Shown here piece by piece: positions 1-6,556 of a stretch of 26,198 bases of DNA (its first letter is position 1; each line of letters opens with the position of its first letter). Under the pieces are notes generated by a model. It saw only the letters and a program-made list of their open reading frames with translations, searched no databases and was not told where the DNA came from. The position numbers and the translations under genes are program-made. The stretch is from CAZEDL01 sp964585245 (lineage in GTDB: Bacteria; Patescibacteriota; Patescibacteriia; Magasanikbacterales; GWA2-37-8). The stretch lies in assembly GCA_964585245.1 (NCBI GenBank), contig CAZPCV010000019.1, positions 1-26,198 on the forward strand, read 5' to 3'.

Positions 1-1059
1 ATATTCAGCCTGAACCCGCTTACTGGCCACCCCCACTCCAAACACTTGGCCAATAATTTCTCGGAGCGGCACGATGTAGCGATGTGGAATAAACTGATGC
101 GATTTAATATCTGCTTCTGCTCTGTCCGCCAAGTCGTCTACCCGCTGGAGCACCCCAATGGTTAGCGGGCGCTTGCACACCGGGCACCTATTACCAAGAC
201 GCTTGCTTTCAACCGGCAGCAAACAAACCTTACAGTCTTTATGACCATCTAAATGGTATTTACCTTCCTCTGGATAAAATTCAATCGTATATAAAAATTT
301 TTTCCGATCGCTTTCCTTTATAATTCGGGTAATTTCTTCGAACGTAATATCTTTCTCACTTTCAAACACCAATACATTCGCTTCACGCCCCAAATTTTCT
401 AACCCATGTGCATCAGAATTAGAAATCAAGGTAATACTATCCAGCTGACGGAGCCGTCGATTCATTGTGGGGTCGCTCGACAACCCAGTTTCAATCGCAC
501 GAATATGCGGAGTTAACTCTTCAAAACACTCTTCCAGCGAATCATACCCGGATTTAGAACCAAAAACTGCAAACCACGGCGTCCAGGCATGAGCTGGTAT
601 CATCATGAAGCGCGGATCAATCTCGAGCATGAGTTGTAATAAATTTTTGGCAGACAGGCCCATGATTGGTCGCCCGTCTGATTTTAAATTTATTTTTTTG
701 GCTTCGAGAGCTGCGTTTAATTTTCTTGCGGCAGCTAAATTCGGTGCCAGCAAAAGCAAGTGCAGTCGCCGCGTTTTATCTTTGTGTTTGTATATGCAGG
801 CCACCTCAGTGCCTACAACAAACTTCGTATTAGAATTTTGAAACTGGAATTTCGAATTTAGAATATATACGCCTTCATTTACTTCAACCAAGGATTCCTC
901 CATGTGTTTAAACCAGGCCGGATGGGTAAAATCGCCAGTTGTCACAATATCAATCCCTTTCTTAGCGCAAGCCGTGGCAATATTTGGCAACTCCAACAAT
1001 TTAGAGCAAGCTCTTGAGTACTTGGAATGAATGTGCAAATCGACAATCTGCTGGAGCAT
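1..1059 (-). CDS. PHP-domain nuclease, EndoQ-like (C-terminus beyond window)
   Basis: The visible 353 residues match the endonuclease Q/TIGR00375 type of PHP protein. They show a PHP metal motif DLHIHSKYS at 7-15, TGDFTH at 41-46, IPAHAWTPWF at 154-163, SNSDAHG at 213-219, and a zinc-finger-like pair of CxxC motifs (C276/C279 and C292/C295) after the PHP domain. EndoQ enzymes of archaea and some bacteria nick DNA 5' of deaminated bases (uracil, hypoxanthine) and abasic sites; that role here is by family only. The start is an ATG two bases after the stop of the SDR gene, so it is the last visible member of a leftward operon. No SD precedes it. The reading frame is open to base 1, so the C-terminus is missing only because the window ends. 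Related UvrD-associated PHP proteins are the main alternative. Confidence 0.85.
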   Translation of the reverse strand, partial: MLQQIVDLHIHSKYSRACSKLLELPNIATACAKKGIDIVTTGDFTHPAWFKHMEESLVEVNEGVYILNSKFQFQNSNTKFVVGTEVACIYKHKDKTRRLHLLLLAPNLAAARKLNAALEAKKINLKSDGRPIMGLSAKNLLQLMLEIDPRFMMIPAHAWTPWFAVFGSKSGYDSLEECFEELTPHIRAIETGLSSDPTMNRRLRQLDSITLISNSDAHGLENLGREANVLVFESEKDITFEEITRIIKESDRKKFLYTIEFYPEEGKYHLDGHKDCKVCLLPVESKRLGNRCPVCKRPLTIGVLQRVDDLADRAEADIKSHQFIPHRYIVPLREIIGQVFGVGVASKRVQAEY

Positions 1060-1061
1060 AC

Positions 1062-1877
1062 CTACGGGCCAAAAACCTTTCGAATAAAATAGTTAAAAAC
1101 TGTATCAGGCATGATTTTTCGGAGTATCAAAAGCGCCGGCGCATTGCCGCCCACCGGATACCGTAATTTCTTCGTGCCATCGGTCGCCGCTTTATAAATA
1201 GCCTGCGCTACCACCCCCGGCTCAGCGCCTCCCGCTCCAAAACTATTGCTAACTGCCAGCATTCTGTTTTGAAACGTATCATACTCCAAAATTCCTTCTT
1301 GTTTAAAAATCGCTTGCGATCGACTATAAAAATCTGTTTTAATCGCTCCGGGCTCAATTATTTTTACCCGAACACCAAACTGTTTCAATTCAAAACCCAA
1401 CGATTCGGTAAATCCTTCCACTGCCCATTTGGTGGCATGATAAATACTATAAAGCGGAAAAGTGACCCGCCCGCCCACCGAAGCGATGTTAATTATGGTG
1501 CCACTTTTATTTTTTCTAAAATGAGACAGCAGCGCCCGTGTCACGTTCATAAGACCAAACACATTTACCTCAAACTGTTTTTTAACCTGTTCACCAGTCG
1601 CGAGCTCGAACGCGCCCACCGCGCCATAGCCGGCATTATTTACGAGCACATCAATCCTGCCAAATTTTTCTATACCCGATTTCACCGTACTGATTATACT
1701 CATCTCATCCGTAACATCCAGCGGCACACACACTACGTTCGGCAAAGCGCTCAATTCGGTTTCTTTTTCGGGCGAGCGCATAGTGGCGACAACCTGCCAG
1801 CCTTTTTTCTGGAACAACAACGCAGTGGCGTGGCCGATACCCGAAGAAGCACCGGTGATAAAAACCGTAGAAGCCAT
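1062..1877 (-). CDS. short-chain dehydrogenase/reductase (classical SDR)
   Basis: A 271-aa classical SDR with a complete catalytic set: cofactor motif TGASSGIG at 8-15, NNAG at 80-83, catalytic Ser about 133, YxxxK (YHATK) at 146-150, and PG at 176-177. These enzymes perform NAD(P)H-linked oxidation or reduction of an alcohol or carbonyl. Arg34 after the second strand hints at NADPH preference. The substrate cannot be told from sequence. I chose the ATG at 1877 rather than an upstream in-frame start at 2027. The longer version would overlap the end of the pseudouridine synthase gene and adds about 50 residues without SDR character. No SD is visible. The gene sits between an RNA-modification gene and the EndoQ-like gene. 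Confidence 0.9.
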   Translation of the reverse strand: MASTVFITGASSGIGHATALLFQKKGWQVVATMRSPEKETELSALPNVVCVPLDVTDEMSIISTVKSGIEKFGRIDVLVNNAGYGAVGAFELATGEQVKKQFEVNVFGLMNVTRALLSHFRKNKSGTIINIASVGGRVTFPLYSIYHATKWAVEGFTESLGFELKQFGVRVKIIEPGAIKTDFYSRSQAIFKQEGILEYDTFQNRMLAVSNSFGAGGAEPGVVAQAIYKAATDGTKKLRYPVGGNAPALLILRKIMPDTVFNYFIRKVFGP

Positions 1878-1908
1878 AAATATATAAATTATTTTAAATC
1901 CAATTTTT

Positions 1909-2616
1909 TTATTCAAACGAAGCCGGACACGAAATTGTTTGCATCTCGGCACTGGTTGGGAGCCCAAACGTGAGCTGTACCGCCGCGAGTGCAATTGATT
2001 TATCGGGAAGCGGCTCCGGAGCGCCATATTTTAAATCCCCCACAATCGGGCACCCGATATGCGCCAATTGCGAACGAATTTGATGGGAACGCCCGGTCTT
2101 CAATTCAATTTCAACCAGCACGTACTCCGCTATCTTTGTTCCTGGCTCCCCCGTGCCAACCGGATTTCGCCCAGAGCTCAACCTGCTTCTTGTTCCTTTC
2201 ACCTCATACGCCAACTCTGCATACAAGGCCCCTGGTACTTCATGGTCGTATACCGTTGTCTTATTTTTATTCTCATCCTTTTTCAACCAATTAATCAGCG
2301 TGCCTTTTTTACTTGGCAGTCGGGAACTTACGAGAGCATGGTATATTTTCTTAACCGCATGATTTCTAAATTGTTCCGACAATCGACTGGCACCTTTGCT
2401 GGTTTTGGCCAAAAGCACAATCCCCTGCACCGGCCGATCTAGACGATGTAATAATCCCAAAAAAACATTCCCCGGCTTATGATATTTTGTTTTTAAATAT
2501 TCTTTCACTTCATCCATCAGACAACGTTCACCACCAACATCTCCCTGCACCAACATCCCCGCGGGTTTATACACAGCGATCAAATGATTATCTTCGTACA
2601 GTATGCGCAACTCCAT
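1909..2616 (-). CDS. RluA-family RNA pseudouridine synthase
   Basis: A 235-aa protein of the RluA/RsuA superfamily, which isomerises uridine to pseudouridine in rRNA or tRNA. Visible motifs are KPAG at 17-20, the catalytic loop LLHRLDRPVQG with nucleophile Asp60, and a C-terminal ELKTGRSHQIR segment. There is no N-terminal S4 domain, which fits short RluA/RluC-like enzymes. About 20 extra low-complexity residues (Gly/Ser/Arg/Pro rich, before EYVLVEIEL) interrupt the usual spacing. They are encoded by sequence resembling the repeat in the next gene upstream. The ATG at 2616 lies 9 nt after the methyltransferase stop, so the two are probably cotranscribed. Target uridine unknown. Confidence 0.9.
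   Translation of the reverse strand: MELRILYEDNHLIAVYKPAGMLVQGDVGGERCLMDEVKEYLKTKYHKPGNVFLGLLHRLDRPVQGIVLLAKTSKGASRLSEQFRNHAVKKIYHALVSSRLPSKKGTLINWLKKDENKNKTTVYDHEVPGALYAELAYEVKGTRSRLSSGRNPVGTGEPGTKIAEYVLVEIELKTGRSHQIRSQLAHIGCPIVGDLKYGAPEPLPDKSIALAAVQLTFGLPTSAEMQTISCPASFE
2138..2150. repeat. single copy of a CTCCTGG-like repeat inside the pseudouridine synthase gene
   Basis: The stretch GTTCCTGGCTCCC resembles the triple CTCCTGG array at 3147-3173 in the neighbouring methyltransferase gene. It lies exactly in the extra low-complexity insertion of the encoded protein. Confidence 0.4.
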
Positions 2617-2625
2617 ACAAATATA

Positions 2626-3510
2626 CTATTTCTTCCACCGAGCAAAAATCCCGCATGATAACAAGCGCTCTGTCACATTTGATTCCTGAATGGTCAATTC
2701 CCCCATTTCGATTTCACCACCGTATTTTTGCTGCACTGATTCTAAATTATTGCGATAACTAAGGGCCGAATAACCGGCTGCATATCCATTTACCAAAAAA
2801 AATAACGGCTTGTCCGACAACAGCTGGCGGCACATTTCCAAAAACGGTAAAAAATGTTCTTCGATTTTCCACATCTCACCTTTGGGACCGTGCCCAAATG
2901 CCGGCGGATCAAGCACAATTCCCTCATAGGTATGACCGCGTTTAATCTCACGTTTTACAAAGGCTGTGGCGTCATCCAATATCCAACGAATTGGTTTATC
3001 CTTGAGCCCTGACGCTTCCGCATTCTCTCGCGCCCACGTGATAGCTACTTTGGAGCCATCAACATGCACCACCTCTGCTCCCGCTTGCGCACACGCCAAA
3101 CTGGCCCCGCCCGTATACCCAAACAAATTCAATACTCGAACCGTTTGCTCCTGGCTCCTGGCTCCTTGGTCCTTAATCAAAGCCCGCATCCACTCCCAAT
3201 TCGGCGCATGTTCGGGAAACAAGCCAGTATGTTTGAACGCAGAAGGTTTAATAAAAAATTTGAGACCACTAAATTCAATCAGCCATCGCTCGGGTGTTTT
3301 TTTATGAAATGTCCAGCCGGCCGCCTTCCCGTCGCGACTAAAAGAAGCATCTGCTCCGCGCCATTTTTCCGTCCGCTGCTTGGGCCACAGGGCCTGCGGA
3401 TCTGGGCGCGCAATCACGACCGATCCATAGCGTTCTAATTTTTCACTGTCACCAGAGTCTATCAATTCGTAGTCTTTTTCCGGCTTGGTAACTGAAAGAA
3501 TATACTCCAC
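2626..3510 (-). CDS. class I SAM-dependent methyltransferase, RlmI/RlmK-like (COG1092 type)
   Basis: A 294-aa protein with an RlmI-like N-terminal segment leading into a Rossmann methyltransferase fold: LNLFGYTGG (SAM motif I, about 128-136), VVHVDGSK (motif II) and the catalytic LDPPAFGHG (motif IV). Relatives methylate C5 of 23S rRNA cytosines or nearby bases. The N-terminal PUA domain of E. coli RlmI is not evident. The start is GTG; no ATG is available near the N-terminus and no SD is visible. A short insertion before motif I is encoded by a triple CTCCTGG repeat. A small terminator separates it from the upstream 157-aa gene, and the pseudouridine synthase follows closely, pairing two RNA-modification enzymes. 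Confidence 0.85.
   Translation of the reverse strand: MEYILSVTKPEKDYELIDSGDSEKLERYGSVVIARPDPQALWPKQRTEKWRGADASFSRDGKAAGWTFHKKTPERWLIEFSGLKFFIKPSAFKHTGLFPEHAPNWEWMRALIKDQGARSQEQTVRVLNLFGYTGGASLACAQAGAEVVHVDGSKVAITWARENAEASGLKDKPIRWILDDATAFVKREIKRGHTYEGIVLDPPAFGHGPKGEMWKIEEHFLPFLEMCRQLLSDKPLFFLVNGYAAGYSALSYRNNLESVQQKYGGEIEMGELTIQESNVTERLLSCGIFARWKK
3147..3173. repeat. tandem CTCCTGG repeat inside the methyltransferase gene
   Basis: Two exact CTCCTGG units and a third degenerate one (CTCCTTGG) lie in frame. They encode the extra QGARSQEQ-type linker just before the SAM-binding motif I. Confidence 0.55.
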
Positions 3511-3534
3511 AAAAATATTTTGCTTAATAACAAA

Positions 3535-3554
3535 ACTTCCCCGCCTGGGGAAGT
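3535..3554 (-). terminator. short intrinsic terminator after the 157-aa gene
   Basis: A perfect 8-bp stem (ACTTCCCC/GGGGAAGT) with a 4-nt loop starts 2 nt beyond the stop codon. On the minus strand it is followed by TTTTGTTATT. It lies just before the GTG start of the methyltransferase gene, so it may also attenuate read-through. Confidence 0.6.
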
Positions 3555-3556
3555 AA

Positions 3557-4030
3557 TCAAAACCCTAAAAACCGAATAAAATTACTCTTTGCCCGATAAA
3601 TATGATCTTTCCACGTTCTTTGTTTTCCGTTACCGGATAAATCCTGTGGGGTCCACCATACTTCCGCTGGCGATTCTGGGGCCAACTTTTTAGCTTTTAT
3701 TTCAGAAATTTTTTCTCTTTGAATACGCGCATTTCTTTCGTCTACGAGAGCGGAAATCCTTTTTTTATCTGCCAGCTTATAGTTAGCTTCGTCCTTTTTT
3801 GCCATATCCCGCTGAATATCCGACCCTACCGGCGTATATAATCCAGAGTAATCGAGACCAGCTTTTTGTCGCTGTTCCATTGTAACGTTCGGTACGGGAG
3901 CAAATGCCGTAGGGCGCTCGGTCGTGGTGTCAGAGAGCCTAGCTTTTTTTGGTTTCTCGACACCCAAACCTTCGCCTCGTCGGACTGGCGTTTTTTCCTT
4001 TTTATGGGCTGGCGAGTATGTTTCACGCAT
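3557..4030 (-). CDS. unknown basic, probably disordered 157-aa protein
   Basis: I do not recognise this protein. It is hydrophilic and rich in Lys, Arg, Glu and Pro. It has a low-complexity N-terminal third (residues about 1-45), a charged helical middle (about 75-115) and a Trp-containing C-terminus (EVWWTPQDLSGNG, then WKDHIYRAKSNFIRFLGF). No signal peptide or membrane segment is visible. It is supported as a real gene by a near-consensus promoter (4039-4067) ending about 9 nt before its ATG, and by a terminator directly after its stop. The predicted transcript would be leaderless. An overlapping 66-aa frame is a shadow. Confidence 0.7.
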   Translation of the reverse strand: MRETYSPAHKKEKTPVRRGEGLGVEKPKKARLSDTTTERPTAFAPVPNVTMEQRQKAGLDYSGLYTPVGSDIQRDMAKKDEANYKLADKKRISALVDERNARIQREKISEIKAKKLAPESPAEVWWTPQDLSGNGKQRTWKDHIYRAKSNFIRFLGF

Positions 4031-4038
4031 ATATATTA

Positions 4039-4067
4039 ACTATAGCACAAAAATACCAAAATGTCAA
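4039..4067 (-). promoter_or_regulatory. near-consensus sigma70 promoter of the 157-aa gene, leaderless
   Basis: On the minus strand TTGACA, a 17-nt spacer ending in TGC (extended -10), and TATAGT. The expected transcription start is about 2 nt before the ATG at 4030, so the mRNA would be essentially leaderless. Confidence 0.75.
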
Positions 4068-4097
4068 TTTTTTTGCTAAAAACAGGCTTATTTTGCA

Positions 4098-4841
4098 CTA
4101 TGTATTACTGCCTGGGGCCACCCCGGTATACTCTATTTCATCTTTTTCTAAACGACGCAAGCCCTCGCCACTCTTCATTTCTTCTACCACTTGCGCCACC
4201 AGGCCTGGCACCCGACCGATAATAAAAAACCCTTGCGCCATTCGCCAGTCAAAACCAAGATCAGAAATAATTGCCGCGGCCGCGCCATCAATATTCATCG
4301 GCAGCTTTTTGGAAGATATTTTGTTCAATTCCTCACCGGTTTGCTCGGCAAAAGCGCAATGGGCACCATACACTCCCAATTCTTTGGCTATAGCAAACAA
4401 GGCGTCTACTCGGCTATCGTGCGCTAAGAAACGATGTCCAAATCCCATCACTCGTTTCTTTTGTTCTTTTAAACTCTTTAGTAACCCTGCCAAATCCTGG
4501 GTGCTACAATTCTCCTGAAAAAATTGTGCCGCCCCCTCGATAGCGTTACCGTGATACATGCCAAAACTCAATATACCCGCCGCCACCGAGGTATGCAGAC
4601 TGTTCCCCGTCGAAGCAGATAGTCTCGCGGCCATGGCCGAGGCCACCCCCACGCCATGATCAATTTCGGCAGTAAACAAGGCATCGAGCATGCGAGCCTC
4701 GGCTTTGCTCGGTAGAGTGCCTTTTAAAATTAAAAAAATAGTTTCCACGAAACTGTTTGACCGGATCAGCTCGTCTAACGCATAGCCGCGAATATATTCG
4801 TGGTCGTTTTCAATCGTGGTAATGGCTGTTTTCCATTGCAT
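4098..4841 (-). CDS. citrate synthase-fold protein, citryl-CoA lyase-like
   Basis: A 247-aa protein of the citrate synthase superfamily, the length of stand-alone citryl-CoA lyases or the C-terminal lyase module of ATP-citrate lyase and well short of the 370-430 aa of true citrate synthases. Visible landmarks are DHG at 61-63, MYHGNAIEGAA at 95-105, GFGHRFL at 133-139 with the expected catalytic His136, NIDGAAAAI at 183-191 with catalytic Asp185, and a C-terminal YTG. With the ATP-grasp and alpha subunits at 6557-9984, it could split citryl-CoA into acetyl-CoA and oxaloacetate. It has its own AT-rich promoter and no SD. A GC-rich plus-strand element separates it from the rest of the locus. 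Citrate synthesis rather than cleavage cannot be excluded. Confidence 0.8.
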   Translation of the reverse strand: MQWKTAITTIENDHEYIRGYALDELIRSNSFVETIFLILKGTLPSKAEARMLDALFTAEIDHGVGVASAMAARLSASTGNSLHTSVAAGILSFGMYHGNAIEGAAQFFQENCSTQDLAGLLKSLKEQKKRVMGFGHRFLAHDSRVDALFAIAKELGVYGAHCAFAEQTGEELNKISSKKLPMNIDGAAAAIISDLGFDWRMAQGFFIIGRVPGLVAQVVEEMKSGEGLRRLEKDEIEYTGVAPGSNT

Positions 4842-4864
4842 AGCAAATAGGTTAAAACAGTGTA

Positions 4865-4893
4865 ACTATAGCCCCAAAAGTAAAAAAAGTAAA
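4865..4893 (-). promoter_or_regulatory. promoter of the citryl-CoA lyase-like gene
   Basis: On the minus strand TTTACT, 17 nt, TATAGT, about 24 nt before the ATG at 4841. It diverges from the plus-strand promoter at 4912-4940, the two being back to back. Confidence 0.55.
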
Positions 4894-4911
4894 TTTATTC
4901 ACCGGGGAATA

Positions 4912-4940
4912 TTGACACTCCCCTAGATACGTGCTAGTGT
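4912..4940 (+). promoter_or_regulatory. strong promoter of a structured leader RNA
   Basis: TTGACA at 4912-4917, a 17-nt spacer ending in TGC (extended -10), then TAGTGT at 4935-4940. It drives transcription rightward, against the surrounding genes. Confidence 0.7.
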
Positions 4941-4946
4941 TGTTTT

Positions 4947-5104
4947 ACAATTAATAATCAAGAAGAGACGAGGGATTTGGCCCCAGGACTCTCTACCAAC
5001 CTACGCTCACGCAAGGTGGTAATTCCAACCCTATACAGGGAAAGATACGGTTTCGACACCATCGAAACAAATTATGATCTTACTGTAAAGGTAAGATATT
5101 TTTT
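4947..5104 (+). ncRNA. orphan structured RNA or attenuator leader, about 160 nt
   Basis: The stretch starts just after a strong promoter and ends in a canonical intrinsic terminator. It contains a hairpin GTTTCGA-loop-TCGAAAC (5050-5068) and an upstream domain with two CCAACC stretches and AAGGTGG that can pair in several ways (4975-5032). No ORF of note lies inside. I could not match it to a riboswitch, SRP RNA, RNase P RNA or tmRNA. The GGTTTCGACA string recalls a tmRNA 5' end, but no tag or acceptor half is present. Either it is an independent small RNA, or it controls the SD-led 58-aa ORF that starts 87 nt after the terminator. Confidence 0.6.
5077..5104 (+). terminator. intrinsic terminator of the leader RNA
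   Basis: A 7-bp stem ATCTTAC/GTAAGAT with a 7-nt loop, followed by ATTTTTTG. It sits between the promoter at 4912 and the 58-aa ORF. Confidence 0.75.
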
Positions 5105-5119
5105 GTTCTTTACTAATAA

Positions 5120-5161
5120 TTGGGCCCAGACTTTTGGATAATTCTAGAAGCGTGGGCCCAA
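5120..5161. repeat. 9-bp inverted repeat upstream of the 58-aa ORF
   Basis: TTGGGCCCA (5120-5128) and TGGGCCCAA (5153-5161) are perfect inverted copies separated by 24 nt. A further GGGCCC follows at 5167-5172. It could be an operator or an mRNA hairpin before the SD. Confidence 0.65.
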
Positions 5162-5190
5162 TGGACGGGCCCTTTAAAAGGAGGTGGGTC

Positions 5191-5367
5191 ATGAAAAAGC
5201 AGCACACCGCCCCCGCTCAGAGCAGCGTTTTCTTTTGCGACAACCACACCGCAGCGATCGCGGCGGTGAACCAGCGGTGGGTACCCCCGCCGCCGGACGC
5301 CGGGCCGCCCCCGGCAAACGAGGCCCCGTTCAGGGAGCTCCTCACCCAGGAGTTGCCCAAGAAGTAG
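5191..5367 (+). CDS. small GC-rich 58-aa protein with W-x3-PP-x2-G-x-PPA motif
   Basis: I do not recognise this protein. The ATG is chosen because a perfect SD (AGGAGGTG, 5179-5186) stands 6 nt from it; an in-frame TTG at 5134 lacks one. The product is 58 aa. It has a single Cys17, an Ala-rich stretch, then NQRWVPPPPDAGPPPANEA (27-45) and a charged amphipathic tail with FRELL and QEL. It lacks a signal peptide or membrane segment. Its core aligns with the minus-strand 57-aa ORF at 14384-14557 (N-x2-W-[VI]-x2-PP-x2-G-x-PPA), suggesting a small-protein family. Codons are GC-rich, unlike flanking genes. It is read opposite to its neighbours and lies between the citryl-CoA lyase-like gene and a 319-aa unknown gene. 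Confidence 0.6.
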   Translation: MKKQHTAPAQSSVFFCDNHTAAIAAVNQRWVPPPPDAGPPPANEAPFRELLTQELPKK

Positions 5368-5429
5368 CAGAGGCTCGCGGGCGCGGCGTCGTGCGGCGGG
5401 GGCGGGCCCGGCGTTTGTATTTAGCGGGG

Positions 5430-5439
5430 NNNNNNNNNN
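5430..5439. other. scaffold gap (10 N)
   Basis: A run of ten Ns, probably a fixed-length placeholder, lies between two similar GC-rich segments. The true length cannot be known from the sequence. Confidence 0.95.
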
Positions 5440-5484
5440 CTGGTAGCTCCCCACCCGGGTGTTGCCAAATAAGTCGCTGTGGCT

Positions 5485-5512
5485 CGCGGCCGCGCATGGG
5501 GGCGCGGCCGCG
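5485..5512. terminator. GC-rich hairpin closing the island
   Basis: A perfect 11-bp stem (CGCGGCCGCGC/GCGCGGCCGCG) with a 6-nt loop, then GGGCCCCTTCATATC. There is no proper U-run. It ends 16 nt before the stop of the minus-strand gene at 5529, so it may stop converging transcription from either side. Confidence 0.5.
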
Positions 5513-5528
5513 GGCCCCTTCATATCTA

Positions 5529-6485
5529 TTACCCTTGAAACGCAGGTGGCAATGGCGGCCCATTATCCGAATCACCCGCCTCTTTATACCGCTTCTTTTC
5601 TACCATTTTCTGCAACAGACCTAACCGATAGCTGGCTCGTTCCAAAAAATGTACTACTGTTACCAACTTATTTTTTCGCTCAAACGCTGTCCCAGTCTGA
5701 TTTTGTGGGAGCATCTCCAATTGATGCTGTTCGATAGTTTTTTCTATTTCTCCTAATTCTTTCAAATCGCCAGTACGGCTATAATAGGCCGCCCGCACCA
5801 CCCCTTCTTGGGTACGCAAGAGCGATTGTATCGCGCGAATTTTTAATCTTACCTCGTCGTACAGATGTTCGCGCCTGGCCTGGAGTTCGCTCGTATTTCG
5901 AGTTTCATTGGTAATCGGCAAAAATTCTCCGTGCGTCAGGTGGCTGGGCTGCAACGCTGCTCCCGGATGAACAAGCGCATTAATCCAGGCCCAGGCTTCG
6001 TCAGCGCTCTGTTGTATATATTTCTCTCGCTGCTCCTCGGAAATATCGCCATACAACAACTCAACCCGATGCGGCCGCTTAACCGATTCAGTCTCGGACA
6101 CGTGCGCATCTTGCATTTCTTTCAAAAAAATCCGCACTATCCGCCGCGCCTCTTCATCGTCAGAAAATCTATCCACATCACTGGCAGCTTCTCCTTTCGC
6201 CACACGTTTACCCACTAACGTTTCGTGCACTCGTTTAACATGGGCGTTATTATGCTGCCGCTTAAAAAAGTTATGCCAAGCCAGCGCCACCAACGAAGCA
6301 GAAAATTGTTCGGGGCTCTGTGAATGACCCGCCAATAATTGTTTGGCTGCTTCGCTTAATTCTTTCCGAGACGCTTCTAGCGGTGATAGTACTTTCTCTG
6401 GGGACGGGTGCGGAAGGGAGTGCTGTTCGTATACCGGCACATCAGCACGTGGATACATGCCTTCCGGCCAACGAGGCTCTTTCAT
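5529..6485 (-). CDS. unknown 319-aa helical protein
   Basis: I do not recognise this protein. It is hydrophilic and mostly helical, with a Pro-rich N-terminus (to about residue 35), a charged central part, a region with WAWINALVHPGAALQPSHL, and a basic helical C-terminal half ending in a Pro-rich tail. No signal peptide, membrane helix or enzyme motif stands out. I prefer the ATG at 6485; a GTG four codons upstream (6497) is possible. Neither has an SD. It follows the alpha subunit of the citrate-cleavage-like operon by about 70 nt and may be cotranscribed with it. Its 3' end converges on the GC-rich plus-strand island. Confidence 0.7.
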   Translation of the reverse strand: MKEPRWPEGMYPRADVPVYEQHSLPHPSPEKVLSPLEASRKELSEAAKQLLAGHSQSPEQFSASLVALAWHNFFKRQHNNAHVKRVHETLVGKRVAKGEAASDVDRFSDDEEARRIVRIFLKEMQDAHVSETESVKRPHRVELLYGDISEEQREKYIQQSADEAWAWINALVHPGAALQPSHLTHGEFLPITNETRNTSELQARREHLYDEVRLKIRAIQSLLRTQEGVVRAAYYSRTGDLKELGEIEKTIEQHQLEMLPQNQTGTAFERKNKLVTVVHFLERASYRLGLLQKMVEKKRYKEAGDSDNGPPLPPAFQG

Positions 6486-6556
6486 ATTTTTAAACACAAG
6501 GTTAATAGGTTTATCCTAATTTTTACCCGATTCTACAAAGTAACCAGCTGTTTTTT

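Larger units (their letters stand above)
5368..5528. other. GC-rich tail with assembly gap and partial duplicate of the 58-aa ORF end
   Basis: Ns fill 5430-5439. The sequence after the gap (about 5440-5495) aligns with the end of the 58-aa ORF and its trailer (about 5333-5400). Shared strings include AGCTCC, CACCC, GTTGCC and GGCTCGCGG. The second copy has a stop in the frame matching the first, so it may be a decayed or truncated tandem copy whose 5' part fell into the gap. No intact gene is visible here. Confidence 0.5.

Noticed and set aside
1269..1973. 234-aa plus-strand ORF
   Set aside because: It is the antisense shadow of a well-supported SDR gene and has no protein-family features.
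5008..5032. T-box-like AAGGTGGTAATTCC
   Set aside because: It recalls the T-box antiterminator bulge, but no specifier stem or ACCGCG continuation is present and it is too far from the terminator.
4975..5068. tmRNA-like string GGTTTCGACA near 5049-5058
   Set aside because: A tmRNA 5' end reads similarly, but there is no tag ORF, no TTCGAAT-type T-loop and no CCA end, and a terminator follows within 50 nt. The string sits in a simple 7-bp hairpin.
5113..5624. Several long ORFs on both strands through the GC-rich island and N-run
   Set aside because: GC-rich sequence lacks stops by chance and these frames run through Ns. Only the SD-led 58-aa frame has independent support.
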